Positions 34,301 to 44,399 of a stretch of 64,000 bases of DNA are shown here, piece by piece. Source of the stretch: Enoplosus armatus. Its lineage: Eukaryota > Chordata > Actinopteri > Centrarchiformes > Enoplosidae. The translations under genes and the position numbers were made by a program. The stretch spans positions 69,501 through 133,500 of the forward strand of contig NC_092198.1 of assembly GCF_043641665.1 (NCBI RefSeq). Reading direction: 5' to 3'. The notes under the pieces were generated by a model. That model was given only the letters and a program-made list of their open reading frames with translations, did not search any database and was not told the DNA's origin. The first letter of the stretch is position 1. Each line of letters opens with the position of its first letter.

Positions 34301-37300
34301 TGCCTGGCCAGACTGCTCCCTGGAGAACTGCTGCACCAGAGCTTTTCCCCTCGCATCTTTATCATCCTCACCACCAACGTCAGCACTACAAGACACGATA
34401 CAACACAACAAGACATGACACAATACAACAGGTAAACCAGGTGAACAGACAGGTAACTTCCCCTCTGGTTGTTGTCGTTGCAGAAGGTTTTGCCAGTTCA
34501 GAAGGAGGCAGCTCGGACGTTCTGCACATTCCTGCGTTACAACCGCAAACAGGAGCAGCGTCAGGAGATGATGGATCGACTGATCCAAGGTCAGAATACT
34601 GTGGTCCTTCAGTCTCAGGTGCCTTGAATGTGAACTGACATATGAACAGGTGACACCAGTTACCTCAGTGTGATGTATTTTAAAAAGGCTTTTTAAATCC
34701 ATCACAAAAACCTGAACTTCCTGTCTAAGCTATGAGGCAGAAGACTGTTGTCAGTTTGAGAAATTATGAAAAAACAGTGTGACCACAGCAGAATCAAACA
34801 AAGCGCTGATGGTTCCTCACATTGTGTTTCTTATCTTTAGACCTGGCTCAGGGGCGGAGCTACTGGAACCGTCTGCGATTCCTCGATGTTTGTGAAATGG
34901 CCACTGAGATTTTCTCCAGAAAATACTTCAACAAACACTTCCTGATCCCTGCGTTGGAGCTGGTCCATGACCCTGTCGCCAACGTCAGGTAGCTCTGACA
35001 GTGTTGTGTCCAGTGAGGCAGGTAAAATCTGTCTCTTTGACATCAGATGTAACACACCTGTGTGCCTGTTCACCTGTCTGACAGGTACAAGCTGTGCCAG
35101 TTGTTGCCCAGACTGCGTTCGTCGCTCCGCCTGCCAGCTGACAAACAACTGCTGCAGCAGCTCGACTTCTGCGTCCAGAAACTTCTCTGCAGAGAAAAAG
35201 ACAAAGATGTGGTGGCCACCATCCGCAAGGTAACATCTTCACTACCTGAGACCAGTCCAGACCCACTGTCAGGAAACAATGTAGGTCTAAGATCAATCTA
35301 GTCTACAGAGACCAGTCCAGACCCACTGTCAGGAGACAATGTAGGTTTAAGATCAGTCTAGTCTTCAGAGACCAGTCCAGACCCACTGTCAGGAAACAAT
35401 GTAGCTCTAAGATAAATCTAGTCTACAGAGACCAGTCCAGACCCACTGTCAGGAAACAATTTGGTCTAAGATCAATCTAGTCTACAGAGACCAGTCCAGA
35501 CCGACTGTCAGGAAACAATGTAGGTCTAAGATTAATAGAGACTTACAGAGACCAGTCTAGACCCTCTGTCAAAAGACTTTGTAGGTCTAACATTAATCTA
35601 ATCAACATCAACCGGTCTACACTCACTGTCAGGAGACTCTGTATGTCTAAGATTAATCTAATCAACAGAAACCAGTCTAAACCCTCTGTACAGAGACTCT
35701 GTAGGTCTAAGATCAATCTAGTCTACAGAGACAAGTATAATAATCAATGATGGATTAACTGTGTTCATAATGTTTTTCAGACAGTGTTGGAACTGGACAA
35801 ACTGGACCTCACAGAGCCTGTAAGTAGCTTGTTTTCATAACTGTGGAATAAATCACAGCTGAGTATTTCGTTTTACTCCTGTAACCTCCATGTGCCTACA
35901 TCTGGTATGTTGTGTCTTTGCAGTTTCACAAGAGGCAGGAGAGGGATTTACTGGACCAGAAGAAGGAAAAGGAGGAGAATCTGCTGCTGGAGATGGTGAG
36001 TCTGAACCTGACAGATCATCTTCAGTCTCAATCACTTTGTGTTTTGTTTTAATGACGTCTCCTCTCTTGTCAGGAACAGCTGGAGCGCCAGCAGATTGAA
36101 GGGAAACCAACCTCTGAAAAACATACAGAGAGAAAACGTGAGTGAAAAACTGTCATGTTTTATTTTTGCATAAAATGATTCACAGAAACTTTGCTGATAT
36201 CCTTTCAATATGGAGTATGAGGGTTTGTTGTAGTTGTGAAGGAGGAGTAAAAGTTTTGTATAATTTAACTCGTATTACTGGTCAGTTTATTAATCAGTGT
36301 GTTTCTGCACTGCGGTCCAGCCTGTAAACTGTCTTTCTTTGACAGGAAGAGACAGTAAGACCAGTCTATCTGCTACCAAATCCATGTCTGTGTCCTCGTC
36401 TGGAGCCGCCTTGTCCTCCTCTGGTAAGACAAAAACTATGAATGAAGATGAGCTGCGACTGTGTTTGTAGATGTAGCCACTGAGAAATTGTTCTACCTGT
36501 GAACTTTGGACACAAACTTCTTATCTTTAGTCTTGTTGGAGGCTTTTTCAATGCATTTTTCATTAAAGCTACAATCGATACACAAGCTATAAGAATGTAT
36601 CAAATGACAGTGTGTTGGTGTCTCTGAATCATCAGCTGAGTCTTTATAGTGACTTTCAGCTCCTTGTTTATCTGTTCCGGTTCACTCTCAGCTCTCATAG
36701 CATCGTGTTCGGAGACAAAGCTGTAGGAAGCCAATGACCACGAGCTGCTCAGCAGCAGACAGCAGATAGACAGAGTTAGAGGCAAGCTGCTGAACATAGT
36801 GCAGCATTTAGCAGCTAATGAGACAGATATTTCCCTCAGGAGGTGGTAGAGACCAAAAACAAAGCTAACAGAGAGAGAAGACTGGACTTCCTTCATCAGG
36901 AGACACAAACACGACTCCACATGAAGGATCATGTTGTTCTATAATTGCTGGATGTGGAAAAAAGCAGCTGTTTGAAGGTGGCGACATGTTAATGTTGTAT
37001 TTTCTTGTTTCTGCTGAAACAATAAAAACATCAGTTAGTGCAGCTTTAAATATTGTAGAAATTAACACAGCATTATGTCCTGCAGGTGACACAAAATGAA
37101 ATTCACTTTGTGTAGCTCAAACACGCGTGTGTTGGGAGATTTATATAGTTTGAAACAGTTTGGGAATGAGACACAACATTATCTGTATATTCTTGGTGGA
37201 CATACATGACCAGAGTGGATGTTTTCAGGCTCAAATCTCACCGTGAAAATTGAGAATCTCATGTAAGCAAAGTGTTAAGAACATCGAGGTGAATCATATC

Positions 37301-40136
37301 ATTTGTGGAACACAAACCATGATGATGATGTTTCTTTTTCTTACAGGTAAAGAAATGAGGAAGGCCAAACTGTCACGGAGTCGGTCCCTCAGCAGTCAGC
37401 CAACAACGTCCAAAGCTGTCAACTCAGACAGACCTCTGTAAGAACCACTGGCCTTCCTTCGCTTTAAACAGCCACTTAGCACCAGCTTCAAGTTTAAGTA
37501 TTTTCAATTCAATTTGATTTATATAGCACCAAATCACAACAAATGTCCTCTCATCACACTTTACATATAGAGCAGGTCTAGACCGTACTCTTTATAATAT
37601 TATTACAGAGACCCAACAGTTATCTCAGGGTCTTCTTCAGAAGTGAGGTTAAAATGGATATTGAGATTCACAGACAGAATGGTACCACAGATGTTGTGCT
37701 GGACCATTGTGGTTCAGAGGGAGCTGATCCTGAAGGTGAAGCTCCAGATTCACCAGTGGATCTCTATTCCAGTCCTCAGCTGTGGCACTGGTCTCTGGAT
37801 GGTGACTGAAAGAATGAGATGGTGGGCCCTGGGTCAGACCAGAACATACCCATAAGATATGCCATCAGGTCTGGGAACACCTCTGGATCCTCCAGGAACC
37901 TTTCTTCAACAATTGAACAGAAATTTTATTTCGTGAAAACTTTGCTGCCTCCTTCTAAAGCCTCTTCACCTCATTCTTGATGGTCATGTTCCTTGTCCTC
38001 TTGGCCTTCATCAAAAATTAGACAAAAACCAGGTTCAGGTGTTCTTAATGTTCTGTTTTTTGGGTCTGTGTTTCAGGAAAGTGAAAGAGCTGAGCAGCAC
38101 ATCTGGGCCTGGGAAGTCCTCCATGTTATCAAGCAAAGGTACCACCTCCTTACATACACTTGCATATTTAACACTGGTTTTGTCTACATTCAGGTAGTAG
38201 TTTTCGGAACTGCAAGACCATCACAGCTAGGGAGGACACTCCATGTGATGTCTTTATTCATACATCACTTGTGTGTTATAGACGACTCCTTGAGGACTGC
38301 CCACTTCACTATGGCAACCCAGTCCACCCCCTCCATGCCGGTCCTGATCCGCAGCAACACCACCAGCCTCCTGGACAGGGCCAGTACACTGGACCACAGA
38401 AGCAGTACTATGGACCACAGGATCAGCACCCTCGACCAGAGAGATCATAGAACCAGTACACTGGACCACAGAAGCAGTAATATGGACCACAGGAACAATA
38501 TGATGGAGCAGAGAACCGGTACAATGGACCACAGAACCAGTACCTTGGACCATAGAACCAGTACCATTGACCAGAGAGACCACAGAACCAGCACTACAGA
38601 CCAGAGAGACCACAGAACCAGTACTATGGACCAGAGAGACCATAGGACCAGTGCCCTAGACCAGAGAGACCATAGGACCAGTACCTTGGACCAGCGCTGT
38701 AAAACAATGGACCGGGGCTGCGGGGTGAAGGACAGCCAGTCCAGAAAGCTGTCAATGTGAGTTCTTCCTAAATTGTTCGGGTAGTACAACCCTACGAGTT
38801 AATGATCCCACATGTTTTTTATGTTATTTTAAAGTTTATAACTCAACGAGCCCTCAGACCAGGTCTAGGAGTGTAATCATATAAGGTGCAATAGGGTTTT
38901 TTATAAATGTATAAATTTAAGAGCCAACATCGACCTCATGTTTTGATCTTTGGTTGTTCCACATAACAGTTTATTAATCTTGTCCAGATGTAACCCTGTT
39001 TAAGCCTGGTTTATGCCTGTCCCCATTTAGCCCTGTCATTGTTTAGCCCAGACCTTTTTTCTGGTTTAGGCCTGAATTAACCCTGGTTGTGCCTTAGTTT
39101 AGCCATACTTTTACCCAGTTTTAGTCAGAGATTAGCCTTCCGATTTAGGCCTGTTTTAACTCTGGTTTGCCTTAGTTAAGTCCTAGATTCCCCTTGTTTA
39201 ATTCAGTTTTGAACCTGATTTAACCTGAGTTTTAACATGGTCTAATTGCTGCTTCAGGGCTAGCTTGGTCCTGGTTTAGCACTATGTAAACCCTGGATTA
39301 TCCAAATTTAGCCCACTTGTTGTTTAGTTCAGACATGTTTAAATCTGCTTTTGCCTTAGTTTAGCTTTTTACTTTTTACCTGTTTTAGCCCTATATTAGA
39401 TTTGAGCCTGTTTTAACCTTTTCTTTAACCTGGTTTGTGTTATTGCTACTTCAAGGCTTGTTTGATCCAGGTTTCATCCCATCTGAATTGTCCCACTTTT
39501 TCCCTGTTATTTCTTAGCCCAGATTTTATTCTGGTTTAAACCTGGTTTGGGCCTTTTGTAGCCCCAGCCTTGCCTTAGTTTAGCCCTACTTTTACCCAAT
39601 CTCAGCCCTAGATTTATCCCAGGCCATAACCTAGTTTCCTTTATGTCTGCTTCAGGGCTAGCTTAGGCCTGGTCTAACCCTGTATTAACCCCATTTTGCC
39701 CTGTTGCTGCTTTTGTTGTGCCCTATTTTTACCCAGTTTTAGCCATAGACCGTCCTTGTTTAATCCTGCTTTAGCCCTGTTATTGTTGAGTTCTGACTTT
39801 ATTCTGGTTTAAACCTGGTTTAGGCCTATTTTAGCCTCAGCTTTGCCTTGGTTTAAGTCCTATCTTTAACCAGTTTTAGTGCCAGATTCGCCTTGTTTAA
39901 TCCAGTTTTGACCCTGTTCTAACCCTGTTATTGTTGAAGCCAGACTTCATCCTGCTTTATTTATTCTGGTTTAAGCCTGGGTTTTGCATCTCTTCAGGAC
40001 AGAAAAGTCAGATTTATCAGCAGATTGTAAAGTTAACTGTGTTTTCAGTTCTAAGAAATTATTTATGTGCTGATTGTTCTTTATCTACAGAAACAGGAAG
40101 TCGAACTCTTTCAGCGTCCAGTCAGGGCGAGACTGA
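21760..40136 (+). CDS. ppp4r4: PPP4R4: protein phosphatase 4 regulatory subunit 4 (complete)
   Basis: This is a HEAT-repeat scaffold that binds the PP4 catalytic subunit in the cytosol. There are 25 coding exons: 21760-21867, 25642-25715, 26550-26652, 26795-26942, 28027-28100, 29159-29265, 29699-29806, 29894-30015, 30220-30342, 32669-32811, 32907-33026, 33455-33532, 33932-34015, 34205-34378, 34484-34589, 34841-34988, 35085-35229, 35781-35819, 35924-35995, 36074-36137, 36346-36423, 37347-37437, 38077-38138, 38282-38756, 40091-40136. All join GT-AG in phase to 963 aa; human, as I recall, is 873. Diagnostic stretches are QLEDLQELAFIERPIRRSLK (start), FLRYNRKQEQRQEMMDRLI and QGRSYWNRLRFLD. A charged coiled-coil-like segment lies in exons 19-20. 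The C-terminus ends NRKSNSFSVQSGRD. The extra length is mostly a coding minisatellite in exon 24. The TGA at 40134-40136 closes the frame. Confidence 0.95.
22107..22154. repeat. (CTGT)n / (ACAG)n inverted microsatellite
   Basis: A TCTG-repeat run of about 25 bp is followed, after a few bases (GCAGTGA), by its complementary CAGA run of about 19 bp. It lies in ppp4r4 intron 1 and can fold into a near-perfect hairpin. Confidence 0.85.
23680..25200. repeat. GCTTGGTCTAAGGTTA array and ~330-bp duplication
   Basis: Units of the type GCTTGGTCTAAGGTTA occur at 23690-23810, 24565-24620 and 24885-24965 in ppp4r4 intron 1. They continue into a larger duplicated block, at about 24615-24790 and again at about 24965-25140. 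The block contains GGTCAGCCTTAGGTAATTAA and GTGAGGACATTTTGTCCAGT. LINE sequence interrupts the array. Confidence 0.75.
23860..24575 (+). mobile_element. L2-like LINE 3' fragment
   Basis: The plus strand encodes an RT C-terminal part (MLRMFYESKVASAILYAVAC, then SKASDVVGVELDSLTVVAER). It ends with a 3' tail, CCCCACGGGGATAAATAAAG, and a TGATTATGATT end. The frame degenerates into low-complexity TATA/CACA sequence before the tail. It sits inside ppp4r4 intron 1. A second tail-only copy is at 24850-24880. Confidence 0.75.
26290..26460 (+). mobile_element. LINE RT fragment
   Basis: The plus strand reads a LDLSAAF-type block, then VSCGIPQGFILDPSFL, matching the RT palm region of fish LINEs with a gap between the blocks. 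An (AT)n run follows directly at 26464-26508, about 40 bp before the acceptor of ppp4r4 exon 3. Confidence 0.5.
26464..26508. repeat. (AT)n microsatellite
   Basis: An uninterrupted TA dinucleotide run in ppp4r4 intron 2. Other dinucleotide runs in the window are (TG)n at 17430-17447 and (TG)n(TA)n at 31260-31311. Confidence 0.95.
26979..27736. mobile_element. Non-autonomous DNA element, copy 1
   Basis: The element starts AGGCCTGTACAACAAAGCA and ends with the reverse complement form GCTTCGAAGTACAGGCCT, so it has terminal inverted repeats of about 20 bp. Its interior shares phrases with the copies at 28.1 and 56.3 kb (for example a segment near TTTACAACTGAA, reversed between copies). It lies in ppp4r4 intron 4. 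I see no transposase. Confidence 0.7.
27757..28009. repeat. TTGATG/TTGACG hexanucleotide array
   Basis: About 250 bp of TTGATG, TTGACG and GTCGACG-type hexamers end 17 nt before the acceptor of ppp4r4 exon 5 (starts at 28027). Long open frames across it, in several registers, are repeat artefacts. Confidence 0.9.
28141..28990. mobile_element. Non-autonomous DNA element, copy 2
   Basis: The start is GGCCTGTACTACAAAGCAGG and the end CCTGCTTCGTAGTTCAGGAC. The interior (28605-28910) is nearly the same as 56375-56680 of copy 3, including CTCCTCGTGCCCTAATGATG. It lies in ppp4r4 intron 5. Confidence 0.75.
29285..29540. repeat. ACTGTAGTACTACACACACT minisatellite
   Basis: Units of about 40-60 bp built from CTGTAGTACTACACACACTG and TATACTGTACACACTGTACA repeat six to seven times. 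The array begins about 20 nt after the donor of ppp4r4 exon 6. Confidence 0.85.
31045..31490 (-). mobile_element. L2-like LINE 3' fragment
   Basis: On the minus strand the RT C-terminal block KKLIHKASDIVGVELDSLTV (31470 downward) is followed by low-complexity sequence. The 3' tail reads CCGGGGATCAATAAATTTCT on the minus strand near 31070. It matches the plus-strand LINE at 23.9-24.6 kb and lies in ppp4r4 intron 9. Confidence 0.75.
31750..32420 (+). mobile_element. LINE endonuclease-region relic
   Basis: The plus strand around 32000-32080 reads LLKNFNAHMANDGETW, resembling the GDFNAHVGND motif of LINE endonucleases, but with the leading GD lost and stops nearby. It is a fossil in ppp4r4 intron 9. 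Confidence 0.45.
35235..35735. repeat. 60-bp tandem repeat filling ppp4r4 intron 17
   Basis: Eight copies of a 59-60-bp unit, each with ACCAGTCCAGACCCACTGTC and GTAGGTCTAAGATCAATCTA, run from the exon 17 donor almost to exon 18 (35781). The last three copies are more diverged. Confidence 0.95.
37503..37621. repeat. Dispersed repeat, TTTATATAGC type, copy A
   Basis: The 119-bp segment from TTCAATTCAATTTGATTTAT to GAGACCCAACAGTT is about 85-90% the same as 54194-54312. Both carry AGAGCAGGTCTAGACCG and TTATTACAGAGACCC. This is a common fish interspersed element. Confidence 0.85.
38374..38715 (+). repeat. ppp4r4: Coding minisatellite in ppp4r4 exon 24
   Basis: In frame, exon 24 encodes about 14 units of a 7-residue motif (S-T-x-D-H-R-x), five of which are extended to 10 residues (STxDQRDHRT). 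Units are 21 or 30 nt. The flanks are recognisable PPP4R4 sequence (DDSLRTAHF before, GVKDSQSRKLS after), so the array is an insertion in the disordered C-terminal tail. Confidence 0.93.
38970..39975. repeat. ~1-kb degenerate TTTAGCCC/GGTTTA satellite
   Basis: The last ppp4r4 intron is dominated by 15-25-bp phrases such as CTGGTTTAGGCCTG, GTTTAGCCCAGACTTT and TTTTACCCAGTTTTAGCC. A higher-order spacing of about 200-260 bp is visible from recurrent GTTATTGTT-AGCCCAGACTT blocks near 39050, 39310, 39510, 39780 and 39930. Confidence 0.75.
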
Positions 40137-41310
40137 AGATGATGTCGTCATCATACCTTTTACCAGGCCATCAGCCAATCAGCAGTCAGGGAGCGGTTTC
40201 CATTCAAACAGCAGCTTCACGAGTTAAAGGACGAGTAAACCCTTCAGAATATTACCCAGAATGCAACAGGACACCATCTCTTCCTTCCAGTCACTAACAA
40301 ACAGAGACAATAGAGTCTTGACTTCTATTTGTATCTACTGAGCTGCTTTTATTTTCTGAGCACTGTGTATTCTAATGATCTCATCCTGTCACCTGATTGG
40401 ATCAGTAAACTCCACACATTCAAACTGTTGGTGTGTTCTTATTGGTTAGTGGTTTCACCTGCTGACATGTATTGGTTGGATAAAGACTGACATCATTGGA
40501 CAGTTTTTTTTTACATTGTCCTTTACTTTACCTCTGATAAACTAATAACTAATTAATTAATAACTCAGAAGTTTTGCGGATTTCTCTGATATAATTGTTT
40601 TGTGTTGATTGGTTTGGCATATGTGATGTCACTGTAATGTTTGATGACATCATGTGTCTATTGGTGAGCTGCAGAGAGAAAACAGTTTCTACCGTTTCTG
40701 AACACATCAGAGTCAAATTCAGTGGAAAAAAGTGACATTTTAATGTTTAATGTTTTCAGGAGAGGTTTACTGCAGGTGGTGCATACATTTTTTTAACATT
40801 ACATTACATATTGTATTTAAATAGAGCTAATACAATCAGTAAGTGTTTCAGTCATGAATTATATATACAGTACATATGGTATGATAGTGGTTGTCATGCT
40901 AATGGTTATTAATATAAACATTAAGTCCACCTGAGGCTGATGGGATATAATTAGTTTATAATTAGTTATTAGTCTTATATCAGAGCATCATCCACAATTC
41001 AGAGAACCATAGTTACATAAGTAACTGTGGCTTCTCCACCAGCAGCCTGAAGGCTCACGTTTCAGTTTCAGGGAGGAAAGAAATGTACTACTTCTGCTAG
41101 TACTAGTTGTAGTAGTACTTCCAATTCTACTACAACTACTATAATTTCACAGATTTTGGAGCCATTGGAGTCGGAGAGACGTCATGGAGAAAAAGAAAAC
41201 AAACTGCTTTGGATTTAATATCATATATATTTTACCTCCTCCTGTAGTGTTTATCAACTGGATGACTTTGTGTGATGCTTTAGTAATAAAAACAATCTTT
41301 ACTTGTTCAC
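40137..41310 (+). other. ppp4r4: ppp4r4 3' UTR candidate
   Basis: Sequence after the stop codon is AT-rich and lacks other gene content. The first AATAAA on the plus strand is at 41285-41290, which would give a 3' UTR of about 1.15 kb. No closer AATAAA or ATTAAA was seen. The choice of signal is an inference. Confidence 0.45.
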
Positions 41311-41819
41311 TCTTGTGGCTGTATCATGCCAACTGAAAAGGTAACAGAAGCCAATGTTTTCCTGCACTCTGGAATCATAACCTCACATCACAGTTAGTGA
41401 AACAGTCCTTTATCCAGTTAAAGTTTCATTTATCTCAAAGACAACACAACCTGTATTTAAGAGTTCCACAGAGAGAGACTGAAGGTGAGAAGTGATAAAT
41501 CCAGAGCATGAATTAGTTATTTTTCTCCATGACACTTCCCAGGCTCCATGTTTCCCAGCCTTTATGCTTTGTGACCATTTAAAACAAAGTGGTGTCGACA
41601 TCTGACCCTTCGCCACAAGTCGCATATGTATGTAAGTTTTGACAGAGACTGATTCATTTTCTTTGACTTATTTTTAGAGGCCATGACGAAAAGAAGACTA
41701 AGAGTTAGCATGGCTCGAGGCAAGCTAACTGATGCTAACATCAACATGCTGATGTTCAGCAGGTATAATGTTTACCATGTTCACCATCTTAGCGTGTTAG
41801 CATGCTAACAGTAGCTAGT

Positions 41820-42180
41820 TAGCAGTAAACACAGAGTCCAGCTGAGGCCGACGGATGTCATCAGTTCTGCAGGTATTTGGTCATAAACCAAAGTATTGGA
41901 CACATGAACATGTTGACCTGATGATGGCGCTAGATGAAGAGTTAGAGGATCACCAGAGTTATTACAGTTCATCCTGAGGGGACCATGAAGGTCTGAACCA
42001 CATTTCATCACAATCCATCCAACAGTTGTTGTTATGGACAGACAGACAGCTAGACAGGCAGAGAGAAAACGTAAATGCAATTTTGTGACCAGAAATATTT
42101 TTCCTGGTTTTCTCTCTGGACCCCTCAAATGTATCTCACAGCTCCTCAAGGGGCCCCAAGCTTCAGGTTGGGAAACACTG
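41820..42180. repeat. Fish dispersed repeat with hAT-like end
   Basis: The block contains ATGATGGCGCTAGATGAAGA, ACAGTTCATCCTGAGGGG and CATTTCATCACAATCCATCC, all familiar from a common fish repeat. It ends near 42178 with CAGGTTGGGAAACACTG, which resembles a hAT-type terminal repeat. Confidence 0.5.
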
Positions 42181-42336
42181 AACTAGAGGACAGAGTTACT
42201 GGTTTCTACAGACGGACAGTAGAATCATATTAGAACACAATGACCAGATAATTTTAAAGTGACAGAACGTAATTTTTGACAGGTATAGCAACAGAAACTC
42301 AGGTGGGTGGGGCTTAGCGACCTGCCAGGTAAGCTT

Positions 42337-44342
42337 CTATTTTTTGGTGGGGTCAATGACTCGGCCCATGAACAGCACGCTTACAGTCGACTGCTGGTAG
42401 ATGATGAAGATGAAGGGTCTGTTGATTGTCAGTCGAGGAGGAAGAGTGGAGAACACGCTGACTCCGCCTCCTGTGGTGATGTCATTGCTGCTCTCATCAA
42501 CGGACACGACAGATTTCTGATTAACCTAAAGTCGATAATAATAAGTAATAAATAAGCAAGTTAGGGTTAGGGTATTTCAGACAGGAAACATGTTTCACAA
42601 TACAAGACAAAACAAAGACAAACAATCAAACTCAGCACAGGACAGTCTCAAAAAGTCTCCTTTAGTGGCTCCTAAACTAAAAGGAGACTTAATTAAAAGT
42701 TAAAAGGATGAGAAAAAACACTGTTATGGAGGATTTTAGCTGCTCTTCCACATAAAAAGTTACTTATTTTCTTTTTCTAAAACATGTGACCTGTGTGAGT
42801 TTGGGTCCTTTAGCTCCACCCATGTTGCTGATGTCAGCATCGTCCTGAAACACCTGAGTGATGTCGAGAGCCTGCAGGACGTTGCGCAGAGAGTAGGCAC
42901 GCTCCAACAGGAAGCGAGGCAGCTGCACCTCCAACTTCCTGTTCACAAAATAACACAACAGAAAAGTTCATACCTTAATATCTGAGAAAGAATGAGGTAA
43001 GGAAGGATTGGAGTAAGGATAAACTATAGAACCAGGGAAAGAGTAAAGGAGAGAAGGAAGGACAGAAGGAAGGGCAGAAGGATGGAAGTAGGAGATAAGG
43101 AGGTAGGAAACAGGGAAGGAAGGAAAAGGTGTCTCACGTCTTCTTGAGCTGTCTGATCCAGGCCTGGATCTTCTCAGCGGTCACTTCCTCTTCAATGGTG
43201 GTGATGTCCACGTCTTCATCAGGCAGCAGAACCAACATGGCCGCTCCGTCCGCCATCGGCAGCTTCAACACGCCAACTTTTACCAAGCGGTCGTATGCCA
43301 GGAAGTACTTATCAGCCCTGAACATCATGGGAACCATGACGACGTGATACCTGTCCACATAGAAACGCTCGTCCTGAGTGAAGGACGAGTTAAAGGACGG
43401 ACTGAAACGGGCTGAAACAGAGAAAAAACTTTATTTATAACACAGAACAGAGACAGACAGAAATGCTCGTCGAGTTAAAGGATGAACTGAAACAGAGACA
43501 GAAACAAAGCCTAACCCTAATGTTCTTAGAAAACAGATGTGATTTTCTTTTTTCTCCACACGTTACATCTCCATTCTTTTAATATCACAAAATCTCAAAA
43601 TACTAAGATAACATTTTTCAAAAATTATGAAGACTTGAACTCCAATGTTGATGACAGATGACAGGTGATACATACTCTGGTAGTAGGCGGTAGTGGCGAG
43701 CAGCAGCTGGGTCTGGGGGTCCAGGTTAGTCACCAGCTCCTGGACCTGGTCTCCGGTTTGATCCTGGGCCCAGCGGTTGATGGTGTCCATGGCTTCCTGC
43801 GGTACCGTGTAGGCCAGAGTCTGAGCGTTACCCCCAAACTTTGTCTGAACCAGTTCCAGGTAGGATGAGGACACCTGGAAGCCCCGGGAGGGGAGGACGG
43901 CCACACCCTGCTTCAGGTTCATGGCTAGGCTCCCTTGCAAGACGACAGTCCTCAGATTCTGAAACAGATCTGAGAACAGCAGAGACAGACTGTAACCTCA
44001 CAATTTAAAACAGAAATACTGACAGTCTGAAGTCTTCCTCTAACTCCTGAGCCCTAACCTACCTGGGAGGGTCTGAGGGTCCAGTCCAGTCAGGCTGAGT
44101 CCCTGCAGCAGCTGGTCCTGGGTCTGCCCGCTGGTAACATTCAGCAGAGCCGACAGTCCGGCAGACAGCGTGAACACAGACAGGAAGACGTTTTCGTCGG
44201 TCCGGCTGGAGACGGCTCTGTATAGCCGGGCGGCGAAGTCTGCATTCCTATTGGTCAGGTCCTCCACCGAGGGGTCTACGGTCTCAGAAGAGGCCAGACT
44301 CAGGAGGAAGAGGCCGACCGAGAGGGGGACGAAGGGGGTCAT
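42337..44342 (-). CDS. serpina10: Secreted serpin, probably protein Z-dependent protease inhibitor (SERPINA10)
   Basis: The five coding exons are 44342-44063, 43969-43676, 43411-43138, 42938-42791 and 42525-42337. They join in phase to 394 aa, the usual serpin length. A signal peptide (MTPFVPLSVGLFLLSLASS) begins at the ATG 44342. Serpin signatures include NVFLSVFTLSAGLSALL (helix B), DRYHVVMVPMMFRADKYF and the C-terminal NRPFIFIIY and VLFMGRVIDP. Placement next to ppp4r4 matches human PPP4R4-SERPINA10. The reactive loop reads VFSTLPPRL; alignment with the human Tyr-Ser site suggests Phe357-Ser358, while counting from P17 (Glu343) gives Thr359-Leu360. The hinge (SNDITTG) departs from the GTEAAAA-type inhibitory consensus. 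Another clade A serpin is possible; the serpin fold itself is certain. Confidence 0.75.
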
Positions 44343-44399
44343 GGTCACAGTGCCCTCTGCTGGAAATGACGGGAACCGAAAGTGATGTTTACTGACAGT

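Noticed and set aside
36600..37080. Minus-strand open frame of 110 aa with hydrophobic N-terminus in a ppp4r4 intron
   Set aside because: It looks like a fragment of a dispersed intronic repeat; no splice sites or family match were found.
38254..38789. Two long minus-strand open frames opposite ppp4r4 exon 24
   Set aside because: They are antisense readings of the coding minisatellite, which lacks stops in several frames; no splice or family support.
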